A stretch of DNA of 64,000 nucleotides from Apus apus. Its lineage: Eukaryota > Chordata > Aves > Apodiformes > Apodidae. Positions 51,885-63,995 of the stretch are shown here, piece after piece (within the stretch, counting starts at the first letter, position 1; each line of letters opens with the position of its first letter). The notes beneath the pieces were generated by a model that was not told the origin of the DNA, searched no databases, and saw only the letters and a program-made list of their open reading frames with translations. The stretch lies in assembly GCF_020740795.1 (NCBI RefSeq), contig NC_067300.1, forward strand, positions 868,001 to 932,000. Direction: 5' to 3'. Made by a program: the position numbers and the translations under genes.

Positions 51885-52415
51885 CGGCCAGAACTCAGCA
51901 CTAGTGAGGCTGTGCCTTGAATTCTGGGCCCCTCATGACAAGAAGGACATTGAGGGGCTGGAACTTGTCCAGAGAGGGGTAGTGCAGCTGGGGAAGGGGC
52001 TGGAGCACAAGTCTGATGAGGAGAGGCTGAGGGAGCTGGGGGTGTCCAGCCTGGAGCAAAGGAGGCTGAGGGGAGACCTGCTGGCTCTGCAGCTGCCTGA
52101 GAGGAGGTTGGAGAGAGGGGAGGTTGGCCTCTGCTCCCAAGGAACAACTGATAGAACAAGAGGAAATGGCCTCAACTGGCACCAGGGGTGGTTTAGATTT
52201 GAGCTTGGGAACAATTTCTCCATGGAAAGGGCTGTCAGGCCCTGGCCCAGGCTGCCCAGGGCAGGAGTGGAGTCCCCATCCCTGGAGGGATTTCAAAGCC
52301 GTGTAGATGTGGTGCTGGGGGACATGGGGCAGTGGTGACCGTGGCAGTGCTGGGGGAATGGTTGGACTTGTTGATCTTACAGGCCTTTTCCAACCCAAAT
52401 GATCTGATGGTTCTG
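51885..52415 (+). repeat. CR1 LINE 3' fragment
   Basis: Sense CR1 closely similar to the previous copy ('catgacaagaaggacattga', 'tgctggctctgcagctgcct', 'ccttttccaacccaaatgat'). It lies 640 bp downstream of that copy in the same orientation. Confidence 0.92.
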
Positions 52416-54297
52416 TCCTACAGCCCTTTGCAGCGTTGCTGCCACCAGCACAAGGGTCTGCGATGCAGGCAGGGAGCAGGAGCTGGCACGGCTAATTGGG
52501 ATAATTGCTAAAGCAGGTGAGGGGCGAGCAGGGAGGGAGGTGGTGAACAAGGAGCCCTTGTGCACAGGCAGCCCCGGCACGCGGCCCCGGCTGCAGCCGG
52601 CAGCGAGAGCCAAACAAACGGGGACTGTTTGCAGAGAGGGAGGACAAGCAGAAGGCAGGACAGAAACCAGACCTCCGCCAGGAGAGAGCTGGAGCCAAAG
52701 GCTTAGCTGGGAGCTGGGTGCTGCCTGGGGTCTTCCTGCTCCCTCTGGGAGAGCTTCCCTGCACTGCCATGGAAAACCTTTACTGGGACCATCCCTGGGG
52801 CAGCGGCCGGAGGGGGAGGATGGCAAAAGGCTGGGGATGCCCCCGACTGGGTGACAGCCCTTCTGACACAGCCATCCCCAGGACTGGAAACTTTGAATCA
52901 TGGAAAAATAGCAGGAAATTAGACCTTGTCCTGAAACTATCACGGGCAGGTGTAGCCGCTGCACAAGATCTCGGTGTGGTTTGCAGCGAAAGCGAAGCGC
53001 TGCCTGGGGGAGCCGCGGGAGGGGGAGGCAGCAGCTGCCCCCGCTCCTTTCTACACAGGAAGGAGAAGTGACATTTGGGGAGGAAAAGCTGTGACCATGC
53101 ACGTGAGCTGCCCAACCAAATGTCCCCAGCTGGGGCTCTTCCAGCCCGTTTTCCAGGTCTGCGCGTGCAAGCGAGTGTTTAGCTTTGGAAGACATCCTGG
53201 GTTGTTTGCTGCTGCCTGGCTCTGCACAGGGAGGTTGAGGTGGTGGCTCCTGGGACACAAATCCTGCAGCACCAGCTGGCCATGGGTGCTGGACTGAGGT
53301 TAGCAATGGGTGAATTGTCCTTCCAAAAGTCCCCATGCATTGGCAAGAGACCACCTAGGTTCCCATGGCGCATTGCAGGTGAGGATGCACCAGGTGGACA
53401 TCTCCTCCACGCTGACTGGAGGTGCTGCCCAAGATGGGGTTCTGCACAGGAGGAGAGCAGAGCTCAGGGGTGAAATTTTGGTACTGAAGGGTTGTGTCCA
53501 CTGAAGTGCTGCAGCTCTGTGCTTGCCTCCTGCTTGCTTGCACCTTTGGTGGCAGCTCCATACAAATCCCATAGGGAACAGCCCACTCTCAGCCCCAAAG
53601 CTCTTGGCTGCTGGGAGGAGACGGGAAGGACTCGCTCCAGGCCAGGAAATCCTTGCTTTCTCCTCCAGCCCGGCCACAGTGGGCAGCCACAATGCACGTT
53701 TCCCTCGCGCCGCTGCCAAGCCCCAGCGTGTCCCGGGGACTGGCCAGAGCAGGGAGCCACAGGGGAGAGGGACAGGGTGTGTGCAGGAGGGCGATAAGGA
53801 AACCAGCTCCTCTCCTGGTTCCTGTGGCTGGTGGGAGCAGGGCTGGCAGGCAGCGGGGCAGCACCCAGCGACTCGTGCCACGCTTGTTCCGACTGTGCCA
53901 GTCCTGGACTCCGATTATTTATCTGATTCTTTATCCTTGAAGATTGCAGCATTCCCTGCCAGGGCAGAGCAGGGCTTAAACTAGAAAGGCTTTGGGCTCT
54001 GCAGCCACAGGGTGAGCGTTCCCTGTGTACAGGGAGGACACGCAGGTTTGGGGAGCTGTGATGCACCAGGCTTTGGAAATGTGCCCCTGTGGTGTCCTCA
54101 GCCCTGCTGCAGGCACAGGGCTGAGCCAGGCCATGGGTGGGTGCCCAGCACCCACATGTACTACATGGGCACGTGTGCCCCAGCTCTGCACTGCAACTGC
54201 TGCCTTTTGCCCCTCCCCTTGGTGCTCCCAGTGTCCCAGCTCATAGGGCTGTGGGGTGACTATCTCAGGCTACACAGGTAGTCACATCAGGAGAATA

Positions 54298-54968
54298 CAA
54301 CATGGAATCATTGATTCATTTTAGTTAGAAAAGAACTTCAAGGTCACCCAGTCCAACCGTTCCCCCAGCACTGCCAAAGCCACCACTAACCCATGTCCCC
54401 CAGCACCACATCTACCCAGCTTTGAAATCCCTCCAGGAATGGGGACTCCACCGCTGGCCTGGGCAGCCTGGGTGGGGCCTGACAGCTCTTTCCATGAATA
54501 AATTGTTCCAAATATCCAGTCTGAACCTCTGGCAGAACTTGAGGCCATTTCCCCTTGTCCTGTCTCTTGCTCTGTGGGAGAAGAGTCTGACCCCCCTGGC
54601 TCCAACCTCCTCTCAGGCAGTTGCAGAGCCAGCAGGTCTCCCCTCAGCCTCATTTTCTCCAGGCTGGACACCCTTGGTTCCCTCAGCTGCTCCTTGGAAG
54701 CCTTGTGCTCCAGCCCCTTCCCCAGCTCCATTGCCCTTCTCTGGACGTGCTCCAGCCCCTCCATGTCCCTTAGTTATGTGGGCCCAGACCTGACCCCAGG
54801 ATTCAAGGTGCCCCCTCACCAGTGCCCAGCACAGGGGGATGATCCTTGGTCCAATCCTGCTGGCCACACCAGTGCTGACAGAGGCCAGGATGCTGGTGGC
54901 CTTCTTGGCCACCTGGGCACACCCTGGCTCATATTCAGCTGCTGTTGACTGACACCTCCAGGTCTGAA
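54298..54968 (-). repeat. CR1 LINE 3' fragment, about 670 bp
   Basis: The longest CR1 copy here, antisense: 3' end at 54300 ('cttcaaggtcacccagtcca'), then 'ccagcaccacatctacccag', and extending into reverse-transcriptase-end blocks ('accccaggattcaaggtgcc', 'ttcttggccacctgggcaca'). It is inverted relative to the copies at 50.7 and 51.9 kb and of the same subfamily. Confidence 0.92.
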
Positions 54969-57329
54969 GTTTTTTATATAGATATAAAAAAAGCAAACTT
55001 TTTGCCAATACTTCTCAAAAAGTGGTACAAACATACAGTATAAAAACACAGCCTCCAGTATAAGACTTACAGTCTGATGGATCCTGTGGGATCTGAAGTG
55101 CAGACAATCCTTTTGAGGGATGTGCTTTTGCCACAGGGTGAGCACCAGGGCCTCGAGGGTTCTGCAGAGGAGCCTGCCCCTGGGTTTGGAGCTGTATCCC
55201 AGGTGCCCATGTCAATGAGCAGAATTTGGCTTTTGGTGCATGGCCCATGGCCCCCTTGGTGCGTGCAGCCCATGTGCTGACCCAAATACCACGACACATC
55301 CTGGCATCACGGGCATTCCCTCCCATCAAGCAGCTTTTGCAGGTCATTTCCAAGCTCTGTTTTGGGCTTTAAAAGCTGCTGCCATCCTTTGGAACACACC
55401 ATTGGGGCTGAGAACTGAGATAACTCATTGCATGCCACAGGCAGACTACCTGGAGACAAGCAGAGCAGGGCTGTGACTCCTCACATAGACACAGGGAGGG
55501 TGTGGGTGCCAAGGCCCCCTGCAGGGCTGGGGGCTGCCAGCTCAGATGCCCACACTGGGCTGTGCCCAAAGCTGCATCAAACAGCGGGTTCAGCCCCACA
55601 GGGCAGGGTGCTGAGCACGAGGTGCTGAGGAGGGGGTGCAGAGCACAGGCTGCCAGCCACACCTGTGGGCACCAGCTGAATTTTTCACCATGCCTGGTTT
55701 GCTCCCCAGGGTGCTGGAAATGGGGCTGTGCTGTTGATGGCCATAGAGCACAAACAACCATGAGCCCCCAGCCCTCCTTTCCCCTGCAGCACCAACCCCA
55801 TGGAGGTCCCCCCACAGTCACTGATCCCATTAATGTTTCCAATGCCTGGGGCCACCCCGTGGTCCTTCCTTTCAAAACCCCCCTCCCCACCCCGGCCTTG
55901 CTTTGCTTTTTAATGAGGAGGCAGCCCAGGATTTTAAGTCCAATGCCTTGGAGAAGACTTTGCACAGCAGAGGGGCCCATGGAGGGTCCCTTGTAATGTC
56001 CTGGAAGAAATCATCCCACCCACCTGGCTTCGTTTTGCACAGCCTGAATTTGGGCTTTGGCTTCCCATTACTTCCCAACTCATCCCCATGACCTTTTGAC
56101 AGACTGACCACCTCCTTAGCTTCAAAAACCTCTTCAGTCCCACCAAGATTTGGCACAAAGCCACCATCTTCACTGGGGACTCCCACCAAGCTGCTGATTG
56201 CAAAATCTTTCCCTCAGGAATCCTGGGTTACTGATGGTCTGGAAAGAACATCATCACCCTCATGTGCCAGTGCCATGGCACCGTGTCTCCCAGGAGCTGA
56301 AGGGAAGGATTCCACAAACATGATTTATCCACCAGTTTTTGTATCCAGGTGACTCAGAGAGCCCCTGGGAGGAGCTGGGGAAGCTCCACAGACTGTGCCA
56401 CATACATCCCTGTCCCTAGGGGAAGGATGCCCAGTAGTGGGACACAGCTGTGGCTTTTTAGTTGTTAGTTTGTTTGTTTGTTTTTTAAAAAACACAACAA
56501 TGTCCCTTTTGCTGTGTGTGAAGCACCAGGGAGTGGAGGCATCCCATTCGATTGCTGTAGTTACCCTGCAAAACAACCCCAAAAGCTTGTGCTCAGTCAG
56601 TCTGGCAGGACTGGGGGCTGTGGGCACCCTGCCTTGGTGCTGCTGCAGAGAGCCCAGGTCTTTTCTGGGTGGTTACTGCAGGAATTGCTGAGCCCAGTGT
56701 GCTCTGGATGCATGTCCCATGGCTGGGGATGCTCCTGCCCCTGCTGCACCCCCTGCTGGGCTCCAGACCTGACATGAGATGCCCCTGCCCCCTTGGCAGG
56801 TCTGGCCCTCGTTTTTGGGCTGCTGGGAGGAGGAGGAATGGGCTGCAAGTGAGCTCCTGGGCTGGGTAGAAAAAAAAAAAAACAACAGGAAAGCACAGGT
56901 TGGCTTTTCTTCCATGATTCTGTGGTTCTTCCTTGGACAACTCCTACCTGCCAGAGATGCTGCTCCCATGGGATTCCCATAGCTGGGTTAAAGCACCCCT
57001 GAGGAGGTGAACAAGCCCCAGGAGGGCCCAGGACCTCAGCCCTGGTGGCAGTGTTCTCCTCAGCCTTGGTTCTCAGGAATTTATCTGTATGTGAAGTGGC
57101 CTGAAGCTCCCCGAGGCTGACAAGAGGCTGGTGAGCTTCGTGGAAGGGGGGATGCTTCTGTGACCCTGAATTCATCAGCTTTTGGGGATACTTTGCCTTC
57201 AGGCAGGAGCCCAAGTGACAGGTGTCATGGTGGCCACCTTGGCCTGGCAGGGACCTTATAGGGTCCCTGGAGGATGTAGATACTCCTGTTTCTTTTCCTT
57301 GCCAGAAGACCTGGATTAACCCAATCCCC

Positions 57330-57465
57330 ACCAGCAGGGCTGTGTAGATGTGGTGCTGGGGGACATGGTTTAGCATCAGACTTGGCAGAGTTGGGTTAAT
57401 GGTTGGACTTAATGTTTTTAAAGGTCTTTCCCAACCAGAACAATTCTGAGATTCTGTGTGACTCT
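57330..57465 (+). repeat. CR1 LINE 3' terminal fragment
   Basis: A short sense CR1 end: 'gtgtagatgtggtgctgggg', 'ggttggacttaatgttttta' and 'ttctgagattctgtgtgact'. Confidence 0.85.
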
Positions 57466-57748
57466 GCTCATGTGCTGCTGCAGGACTGGGTCCAGGTAGG
57501 GCAGTGCTGCACCCATGGCTGGGAGGGAAGGAGCTTGTGAAGACACCATTGGCCCAAGAACAAATTTGCCATCAGGAAATTGAGGCTGGGAAGAAGAAGA
57601 CAGCCAGATCCAGACCAGGAGAGCAGCAGTGGAGGCTGGAAGGGCTTTCCTAAGAAGAAACTGCAACCATCTTAGCTGCTGCAGAGCTGGCACTGGAGCC
57701 TGCAAGGAATGAGGTTATCCAGAAGGTGCCTGTGAGACGCTGGGGGGG

Positions 57749-57830
57749 AACATCAGCCAGGATGGAGGGACATCGACCAAGACAGAGGGACATCAACCTG
57801 GATCAAGAGAGATCAGCAAGGATGGAGGCA
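57749..57830. repeat. Degenerate tandem repeat, unit about 20 bp
   Basis: About four imperfect copies of GGACATCAACCAGGATGGAG-like units. Simple repeat in intergenic DNA. Confidence 0.6.
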
Positions 57831-58734
57831 CTGCAGATGGAAGCTAACACCATGCCTGGACAGGTTGTGTGGGGTCCACAGCCCCAGGCAGTCGTGTGTG
57901 GGTTGCCCCTATCCCGAAAATCTGAGAGGTGTTGATGAGTTGAGCTTTGTTTCCAAGCCCCTACGGGAGAGGGAAGGCGTGGAAGACACAGGGGGCCATT
58001 GCAGGGTCTCGGGGCCCTCCAGACCTGAGCTGTGCCTGGCACACAGCCTGGCAGCTCCCTGCCAGCAGAGCTGCTACTGAACAGGGCAGGGTGTGGAAAT
58101 CTGGGGTAAAAAGCCAAAAGGAGCAAGTCTTGCGGCACCGGGAGGAAGAGAAACCGGCTTCTGGAGAGAGGCACAGCGACATCTCCTGCACCAGAGGGGA
58201 CAGGCTGGGAGGGGCCAGCAGGGCTGGGGCTGCAGCAGGACACCTCGGAGGGGCTGCCCCGGTTTTTATGCCTGCTTCATGGGCAAAAGATAGGAGATTT
58301 TCTCTGGGGGCACAGCTCAAGATGAGAAAACCTGGGAGCTGTGAGGCCCGGTGAAGGGACAAGGGTGCTGGTGGCTCTCCTCACGACCAGCCTGCGGGAG
58401 CAGAGAGGCTCTGGGATGTCTGTGCAGATGTTTTGCAGCTTTCAAAAACCAGGAGCTGAGTGCTGGGATGCTGGTCATACACAGCACAAGCTCTGCTGCA
58501 CCCCTGCTCTCAGTCCTCAGTGGGGAAACTGAGGCACGGAGCTGCACGGGGCCCCTCTCCCGATGCTAGAGCTGGTTAGAAGAGGGGGTGACCTCCCAGC
58601 TTCTTCGAAAACAGTCACAGGCCTCCCTCTTTCCTTCCCTCCACCCCCTGGGAGGCCACTGAGTCTCTTTACACGGCGAGCCACACTTTGGGAACTGCAA
58701 ACCCAGGAGGGACCAGAGAGGGCAGGACAAGCCT

Positions 58735-59130
58735 GCTGCCCAGTGCTTGTGCTGGTGCCGGTGGTTGGTACTGGTGCCTGCACTGGTGTCAGTGCCGGGT
58801 CCTGGCGGAGGTGGTACCACTGCCTGTCCCGTGCACACTGTGTGGTGCTAATGCCAGCAACTGATACCAGTGCCCATACTGGGGCTGGTGTCCATGCTGC
58901 CAGAGCCAGTGCCCAGTGGCTGGTACCAGTGGCTAGTGTTGGCACCTGGTGCATGATGCTCTATACTGGTGGTCTTGCCCAGTGTCCAGTGCTCCTGTCC
59001 AGTGCCCAGTTCCCGTTGCCCAGTGGCTCCTGCCCGGTGTCCTCTCGTCCAGTGCCCAGTGCCCCCTGCCCAGTGCCTTGTACTGGCGCTGAGTTCCTTG
59101 TGTCCTGGTGCCAGTGCCTAGTGCAGATCT
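58735..59130. repeat. Degenerate CCAGTGCC-type low-complexity repeat
   Basis: About 400 bp made of many scattered GGTGCCAGTGCCCAGTG-like words with no fixed period. It abuts the CpG island of CYSRT1. Confidence 0.7.
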
Positions 59131-59149
59131 GGGCCGGGCAGTGGGTGGG

Positions 59150-59423
59150 TCAGCAGCGGGTGACGGTGCCGGCCACGACCGAGCTGCGGCTGCCGGGCCG
59201 GGCAGCGGGGAGCGGGGGGAGCGGCCGGCGCGGGTCAAGCACCGCTCGGGGGTCGGGGCGATCGGTCTTGCCAGGGCTGCCGGCGTCCGACGGTCTTCGG
59301 GGCGGGCAGTGAGGGCGGCGAGGGCGGGCAGGTCGGTCTCCCGGGGCGGGCCGGTCGGTCGGGGCGGGTCTCCCAGGAGGAAGCGGCAGAGCTGCCCCGC
59401 AACCTGCCCGAGCCGTGCGGCCG
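59150..59423 (+). promoter_or_regulatory. CpG-island promoter and probable noncoding exon 1 of CYSRT1
   Basis: Very CpG-rich sequence ending in a consensus donor (GCCG|GTGAGT, GT at 59424). A good acceptor (tctgtctcacag) ends at 60028, so exon 1 probably splices to the coding exon starting 60029. There is no TATA box. The transcription start is not determined. Confidence 0.6.
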
Positions 59424-60077
59424 GTGAGTGCCGGGGCCGCCCCGCTGCCTGCGGCCCCTGCCGCTTCCCCCCGCGCTCTGCTCACTCCCCGCCTGCTCCC
59501 CCTGCCCCTTTCCCTGGCACCCTCTGCCTGCCCGGCCCGTTCCGCGCCCTGCCTGCCCCCTTCTCCTGCCTGCTCCCCTGCCCCTGCCCCCTGGCCCATT
59601 TCCCTTCTCCCCTCGACTTCTCCTCTCCCTACTGCCCTTGTCCTGTCCCCTCCTTCCCCCACCTCTGCCTCTCCTTCCCCCCGCACCCTCTTTCTCCTCT
59701 CCCCAGTGCCTGCTTCTCCTCTCTGAGGCCCATCTCCCCGCAGAAGCTCCCACCCTGCTGCCCTACCTGCACACTGCTCCCACCCAGCACCCCCTTGCTG
59801 CCCCTGGTGCCCTGCCCAGCTGCACGTCTCCCTGCCCAGGTGTCCCCTCTCCTGCCTCCCCTCCTGTCTCTGCCAAAGTGCAGGGGTTTTATATTGGAGT
59901 CCCCTGGGCTGGCAGGGAGGGGGGAGCACAGCTCTGCACCCTGCGCCCAAACCAGTGGGGTCTGCTGTGAGAACAACCCCAGCACTGACACCCCTGCACT
60001 CCGGGGTAACGGGGTCTCTGTCTCACAGGAGGTGGGCAATGCCAGCTGGGCCACGCGTGCCGACAACAGGAGGGAAG

Positions 60078-60461
60078 ATGGATCGTGGTGTCAGCCTGGA
60101 GAATCCCTACGCCAGCGTCAACATCCCGCGGGACCAGTTCCAGCAAAGCTTCATCACTCGCTACCTGAAGGATGAGCCCATCATCATCGCCAACCCTGCA
60201 GCTGTGCCCACGTACCAGGTGGAGGAGCAGCCGGATCCCACTGGCAGCTGGAGCAGCCCAGCCATTTCCACGGAGAAGTCCTGGTCCCGTCCCTACAACC
60301 CCTATGGAAGCCTGAAGATGCCCAATGGGGAATCATCCAGTTCCTTCTACACTGTCACCCTGGACAAGCCACCCAAGGGCCAGGAGCGGGAGGCTGGCAG
60401 GGGATGCAGCTGCTGCAAGTGCTGCCCCTGCTGCAGAAAGTGCTACTGTGTCATCTCCTAA
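60078..60461 (+). CDS. CYSRT1: CYSRT1, cysteine-rich tail protein 1
   Basis: A small protein of 127 residues (human about 144), coded in one exon after an acceptor ending at 60028. The N-terminus MDRGVSLENPYASVNIPR matches the NPYA-I-PR motif of human CYSRT1, a second NPYG motif follows near residue 74, and the protein ends in a cysteine-rich tail (CSCCKCCPCCRKCYCVIS), the feature that names the family. The final CVIS is also a CaaX-like motif, and dense cysteines suggest palmitoylation. Human CYSRT1 is an epithelial protein reported to bind late cornified envelope proteins. An in-frame upstream ATG at 60039 would add 13 residues not seen in the human protein as I recall it, so I use 60078. 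It lies downstream of RNF208 on the opposite strand, as in human. Confidence 0.93.
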   Translation: MDRGVSLENPYASVNIPRDQFQQSFITRYLKDEPIIIANPAAVPTYQVEEQPDPTGSWSSPAISTEKSWSRPYNPYGSLKMPNGESSSSFYTVTLDKPPKGQEREAGRGCSCCKCCPCCRKCYCVIS

Positions 60462-61594
60462 GGGTGAGACTATGAGATGGGACCAGGTGGCCCTGCAGGG
60501 ACATGGCTGCCCTGCCAGGGCACCCCGGGGACCTGCCCCAGCACCCAGCAGAGCTGGCAGCAGGGAGGTGACACTGGCTGGACTCTGCCATTGCTTTTTA
60601 CCTGTCGGCTCTGTGGCCAGATGCGCTGGTGATGGGCACCTGCCAAGTCCTGAGAGTCCAGTGTGGGGCATGGGAGAGAAGAATAGGTCCCCCCTGCCAT
60701 GCTGCAGGAGCCCTGAAGATGATGTGTGCCAATGCAGATGCCACAGAGAAGTGCCTACACTGGGGATGGGGGAGCACTTTGAGCCTGTGATCCTGGACTC
60801 TGGCCCTTGCTGGGAAACCTCCTGCACAGGGGAAGGGGCAGGAATTGCTCGTGAGCCGGAGGGCAGGTTTGGATGATGGCAGCCCTGCGTGCCTGGCAGA
60901 GGAAGGCATTGGTGTGGCTGTCTTGGAGCAGGGGAGAGAAGCCAGGGACATGGCCCCAACCTCCACAGAACTGAGCTGTCCCGGGGAGATCCCGGGTAGT
61001 CTGCAGTGCCCTGTGCCAAGCTCTGGCTGGGTACTGCTCCTCCTGGCCACACTGCCCAGGGGACAGGTGGAAGGAGACAGGCAGGACGGACAGACAAAGC
61101 GTGGCAGAGGGCTGGGCAGCCCTCCAGGGCAGCACCTGATGCGGGCGTTAACGTCCCAGCACCAGGAAAGCCCCGGCCCCATTCGGTTCCTCGTGCCAGG
61201 CTTGTGGGGGGGCACAGCCCCTAACCCCATCCTCATGCTGGCTCAGGGCTCTGACCGTGCTGGGCCGGGTCCAGTGCTGATCGCTGGCCCAGCTCCAGCA
61301 GTTTGGGATGCAAAGCCCCATCGTTCGCTTTCTGCAGCCCCCTGGGAGCGGGGGAAGGCGAGCGAGGAGCGTGCTGGCGCCTTCGCAGCCTGCGGGGCGG
61401 CTCCAGGCCGGGTTTTTGGCTGGGGCTGGTGCCGCCGACCTGGAACAAGCCCGCCGTTGTGCTGGCGCCCCGCGGGTGGCCCTGGTGCCAGGAGGCAGCT
61501 CTGTCAGCACCGGGGCTGCTGCAGGACCCGCCTGGTCCGCAGGGCAGGGGCTCGGAAAGAGTGCGTGTGTCAGCAGTGACTTCAGGGCGCTGCA

Positions 61595-61600
61595 AATAAA
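61595..61600 (+). terminator. Probable CYSRT1 polyadenylation signal
   Basis: AATAAA 1134 bp past the CYSRT1 stop codon, in 'gctgcaaataaaaccac'. It is the first clear plus-strand signal and implies a 3' UTR of about 1.15 kb. Confidence 0.55.
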
Positions 61601-62054
61601 ACCACAGCCATCTCCTCCCCTGCCGAGCTGCGCCTCTTCCCTCTGCCCTGGCTTTTCCGGGATTCCTGTGTCACTTCTTGCTTACCCTGGCTGCGTGGGT
61701 AGGGCAGAGCAAGGGCACAGAGCCCTCTCCTCTCCCCTCAAAACCACCCTTAACTGTTGCAGTGATGACCTGTGGCAGCGGTGGTGGCACTCTGAGCTCT
61801 TCAGCTGCCTGCTGGCTACTGTCCTGCTGCCAGCCTGAACCCGCAGCACTCCCCTTGGCCCCTCCACCCTGCCCCCCAGCCCCTCCTGCCTGCCTGGGGA
61901 CGCTGGTTGCTGCTCAGCCTTGACCTGCCAAGCTGGGTGGCTGTCTTGCCTTTTGGGAAGAGAGAGTCTGGCCTTGGGATTTGGGGGGATGGAGCTGGGG
62001 AAGGGGTAGCTTCCTAGCTGGGCCAGCTGGGTGGGCTTTGTAGCACTGTTCCAG

Positions 62055-62420
62055 CTGGCTGAGACTCCCACCAGCACTGGAAGCCCACCACTGGCTGGAG
62101 TCCATTGCCACCAAGATCCTACCAGCACTGGGATCCTACCAGAACTAGAAGCTGACCAGCATGAGGAGTCCACCTTTTCTGGGAGTACCCCAGCACCAGG
62201 AGCACCCCCACCAAGAGCCCACCACCACTGAGATCTGACTAGAATGAGGAGCCCACCACCCCTAGGAGCTCACCAGAACTGGGAATCCACCCATCACTGG
62301 AATCCCACCACCACTGAGATTCCACCAGAACTGGGGGCTCAGCACCCTTTGGAGTCCTCCACCACTGGGATCCACTGCCATCAGGAGCCCACCACTGCCT
62401 GGAAGCCCACTACCCCTTGG
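62055..62420. repeat. Degenerate minisatellite, CCACCAGCACTGGGATC-like
   Basis: About 365 bp of imperfect units of roughly 17-20 bp built on 'cccaccaccactgggatc' variants (ACTGG, ACTGAG, AACTGGG, AACTAG). Unit boundaries are blurred by substitutions, so it is old. Confidence 0.75.
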
Positions 62421-63619
62421 AGCTTCTGGGCTGGGGTGGCAGTGGCTTGGCAGAGGTGCAGGAAAGGGCCTGGCCAGTTTGCCTGCCCCAGCCCTGAGCC
62501 CTCTGCCTGGCCCAGCTCCCATCCCAGTGGGTGTCTGGGGGGGGCCAGGGGGGTTGCAGCTGGCTGGAGGAGGTTGGCAGGGACACAGCCCCACACTGCC
62601 TGCCCTGCACAAGGCTGGTTCTTGTTCTCCCTGCCTGGACTGCAGGCAGAGCTGGCATGGGGACCAGCAGACCCACCCCTTGTTTGCTTTGGTGGCCCCG
62701 AGGCCAGCCCTGCCTGGCTGCAGAGCTGGGACCTGGTGTCACCACTTTGGCTTGGCTGGAACCCACATCCCGCAGTGGCTGCTCCATGTCCTGGATGTCC
62801 CACGCTCTCTGCAGGGGCAAATGTAGTTTTGGGAGGGGAAACTGTCCCCTAGGGGTGTGGCACCTTCAACAGAGCCCCAGGCTGGCCAGGTGGCATCAGG
62901 AGGGGCAAGTGGCAAGGGATGTGCTGACCTGACCTGGGCAGGGCACTGACAGGGCACAGCATCTGCCAGCAGTGCCATGTGTCACCTCTGCCTTTCGCTC
63001 TGCCTGACCTGGGGGTGACAGCAAAGCAAGCAGAGAGGCCTGGCAGAGAGCTGCCTGCCAGGAACTCCACGGGGACTAAGCTGGGGGTGGCAGGAAAGCC
63101 GAGGAGTGGGCAGGGGAGGGCAGGGGATGCTACCCCAGACCTCAGTGGGGCTCTGCATGACACAGACAGCTGCCTGCAGGGTCCCATGGGTGCTCCCCGA
63201 GTGCATTTCATCTTTGCAGGGTGCTCAGGGGTGCGGAGGGTGGTGCTGGCTGGTGCCACCTCTTATGTTCACAGTGTGGGGGGGTGGTGTTCAGCTCTGG
63301 CTCCTCTGGATCAGACCTTTGCACTCCCCAGGGGGTGCCGCTCCCCATCCTGCTGGCCAAAGGTCCCTGTAGCTCCCGGGGATGAGTCCTGGGATGAGGA
63401 AAAGACATTTCCCACCCATGTTTGTCATTACAGATCACAGATAAGCCTGCCCTGTGTCCCCATTGAGATGTTTTGGCAGAGCTCAGGGGCTGGAGCAGGG
63501 CAGGAGGGCAGGCAGGGGGTCGGGTTGTGTGTGTATTTCTGCAAGGAGAGGCAGCCAAGGGGGGTCACTGCCCCTGGGCAGTGAGTGACCCCTGGGCCCC
63601 TCAGGTGTGCACTGAGCCA
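62421..63619. other. Intergenic region right of CYSRT1
   Basis: Unique, moderately GC-rich sequence with no coding signal, splice-paired exon or repeat that I recognise. Confidence 0.4.
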
Positions 63620-63995
63620 AGCCCACCCTCTCATCCATCGGGCCCAAGCTCTCCTTGGGCTGGGCTTTCAGTACTTAAAGGGGGCCTATAAGAAAGATGG
63701 GGACAAACTTTTCAGCAGGGCCTGTAGTGACAGGGCAAGGGGTGAGGGTTGTAAACTGAAGGAGGGGAGATTTAGATTAGATATAAGGAAGACATTTTTT
63801 ACAGTGAGAGTGGTGAGACACTGGCCCAGGTTGCCCAGAGAGTTGGTGGATCCCTGGAAACATTCAGGGTCAGGTTGGATGGGGCTGTGAGAAGCCTGAT
63901 AAAGTTGAAGGTGTCCCTGCTCGCTGTGGGTGGGGGGTTGGACTAGATGGCCTTTAAAGGCCACTTCCAACCCCAGCCACTCTGTGATTTGAGCC
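63620..63995 (+). repeat. CR1 LINE 3' fragment at the right edge
   Basis: Sense CR1 with 'ataagaaagatggggacaaa', 'gggcctgtagtgacagggca' and 'tggactagatggcctttaaa', ending at 'cactctgtgatt'. Same lineage as the antisense copy at 20905-21245. Confidence 0.9.

Larger units (their letters stand above)
43743..59150. other. Intergenic region between RNF208 and CYSRT1
   Basis: About 15.4 kb with no gene I can support. 44.6-47.6 kb is AT-richer, with an ATA run near 45045 and a poly-A run near 46675. The rest carries five CR1 pieces, a GGAGCA microsatellite and GC-rich sequence at about 48700-49100 that could be a small CpG island. Several long open frames here look accidental. Confidence 0.5.
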
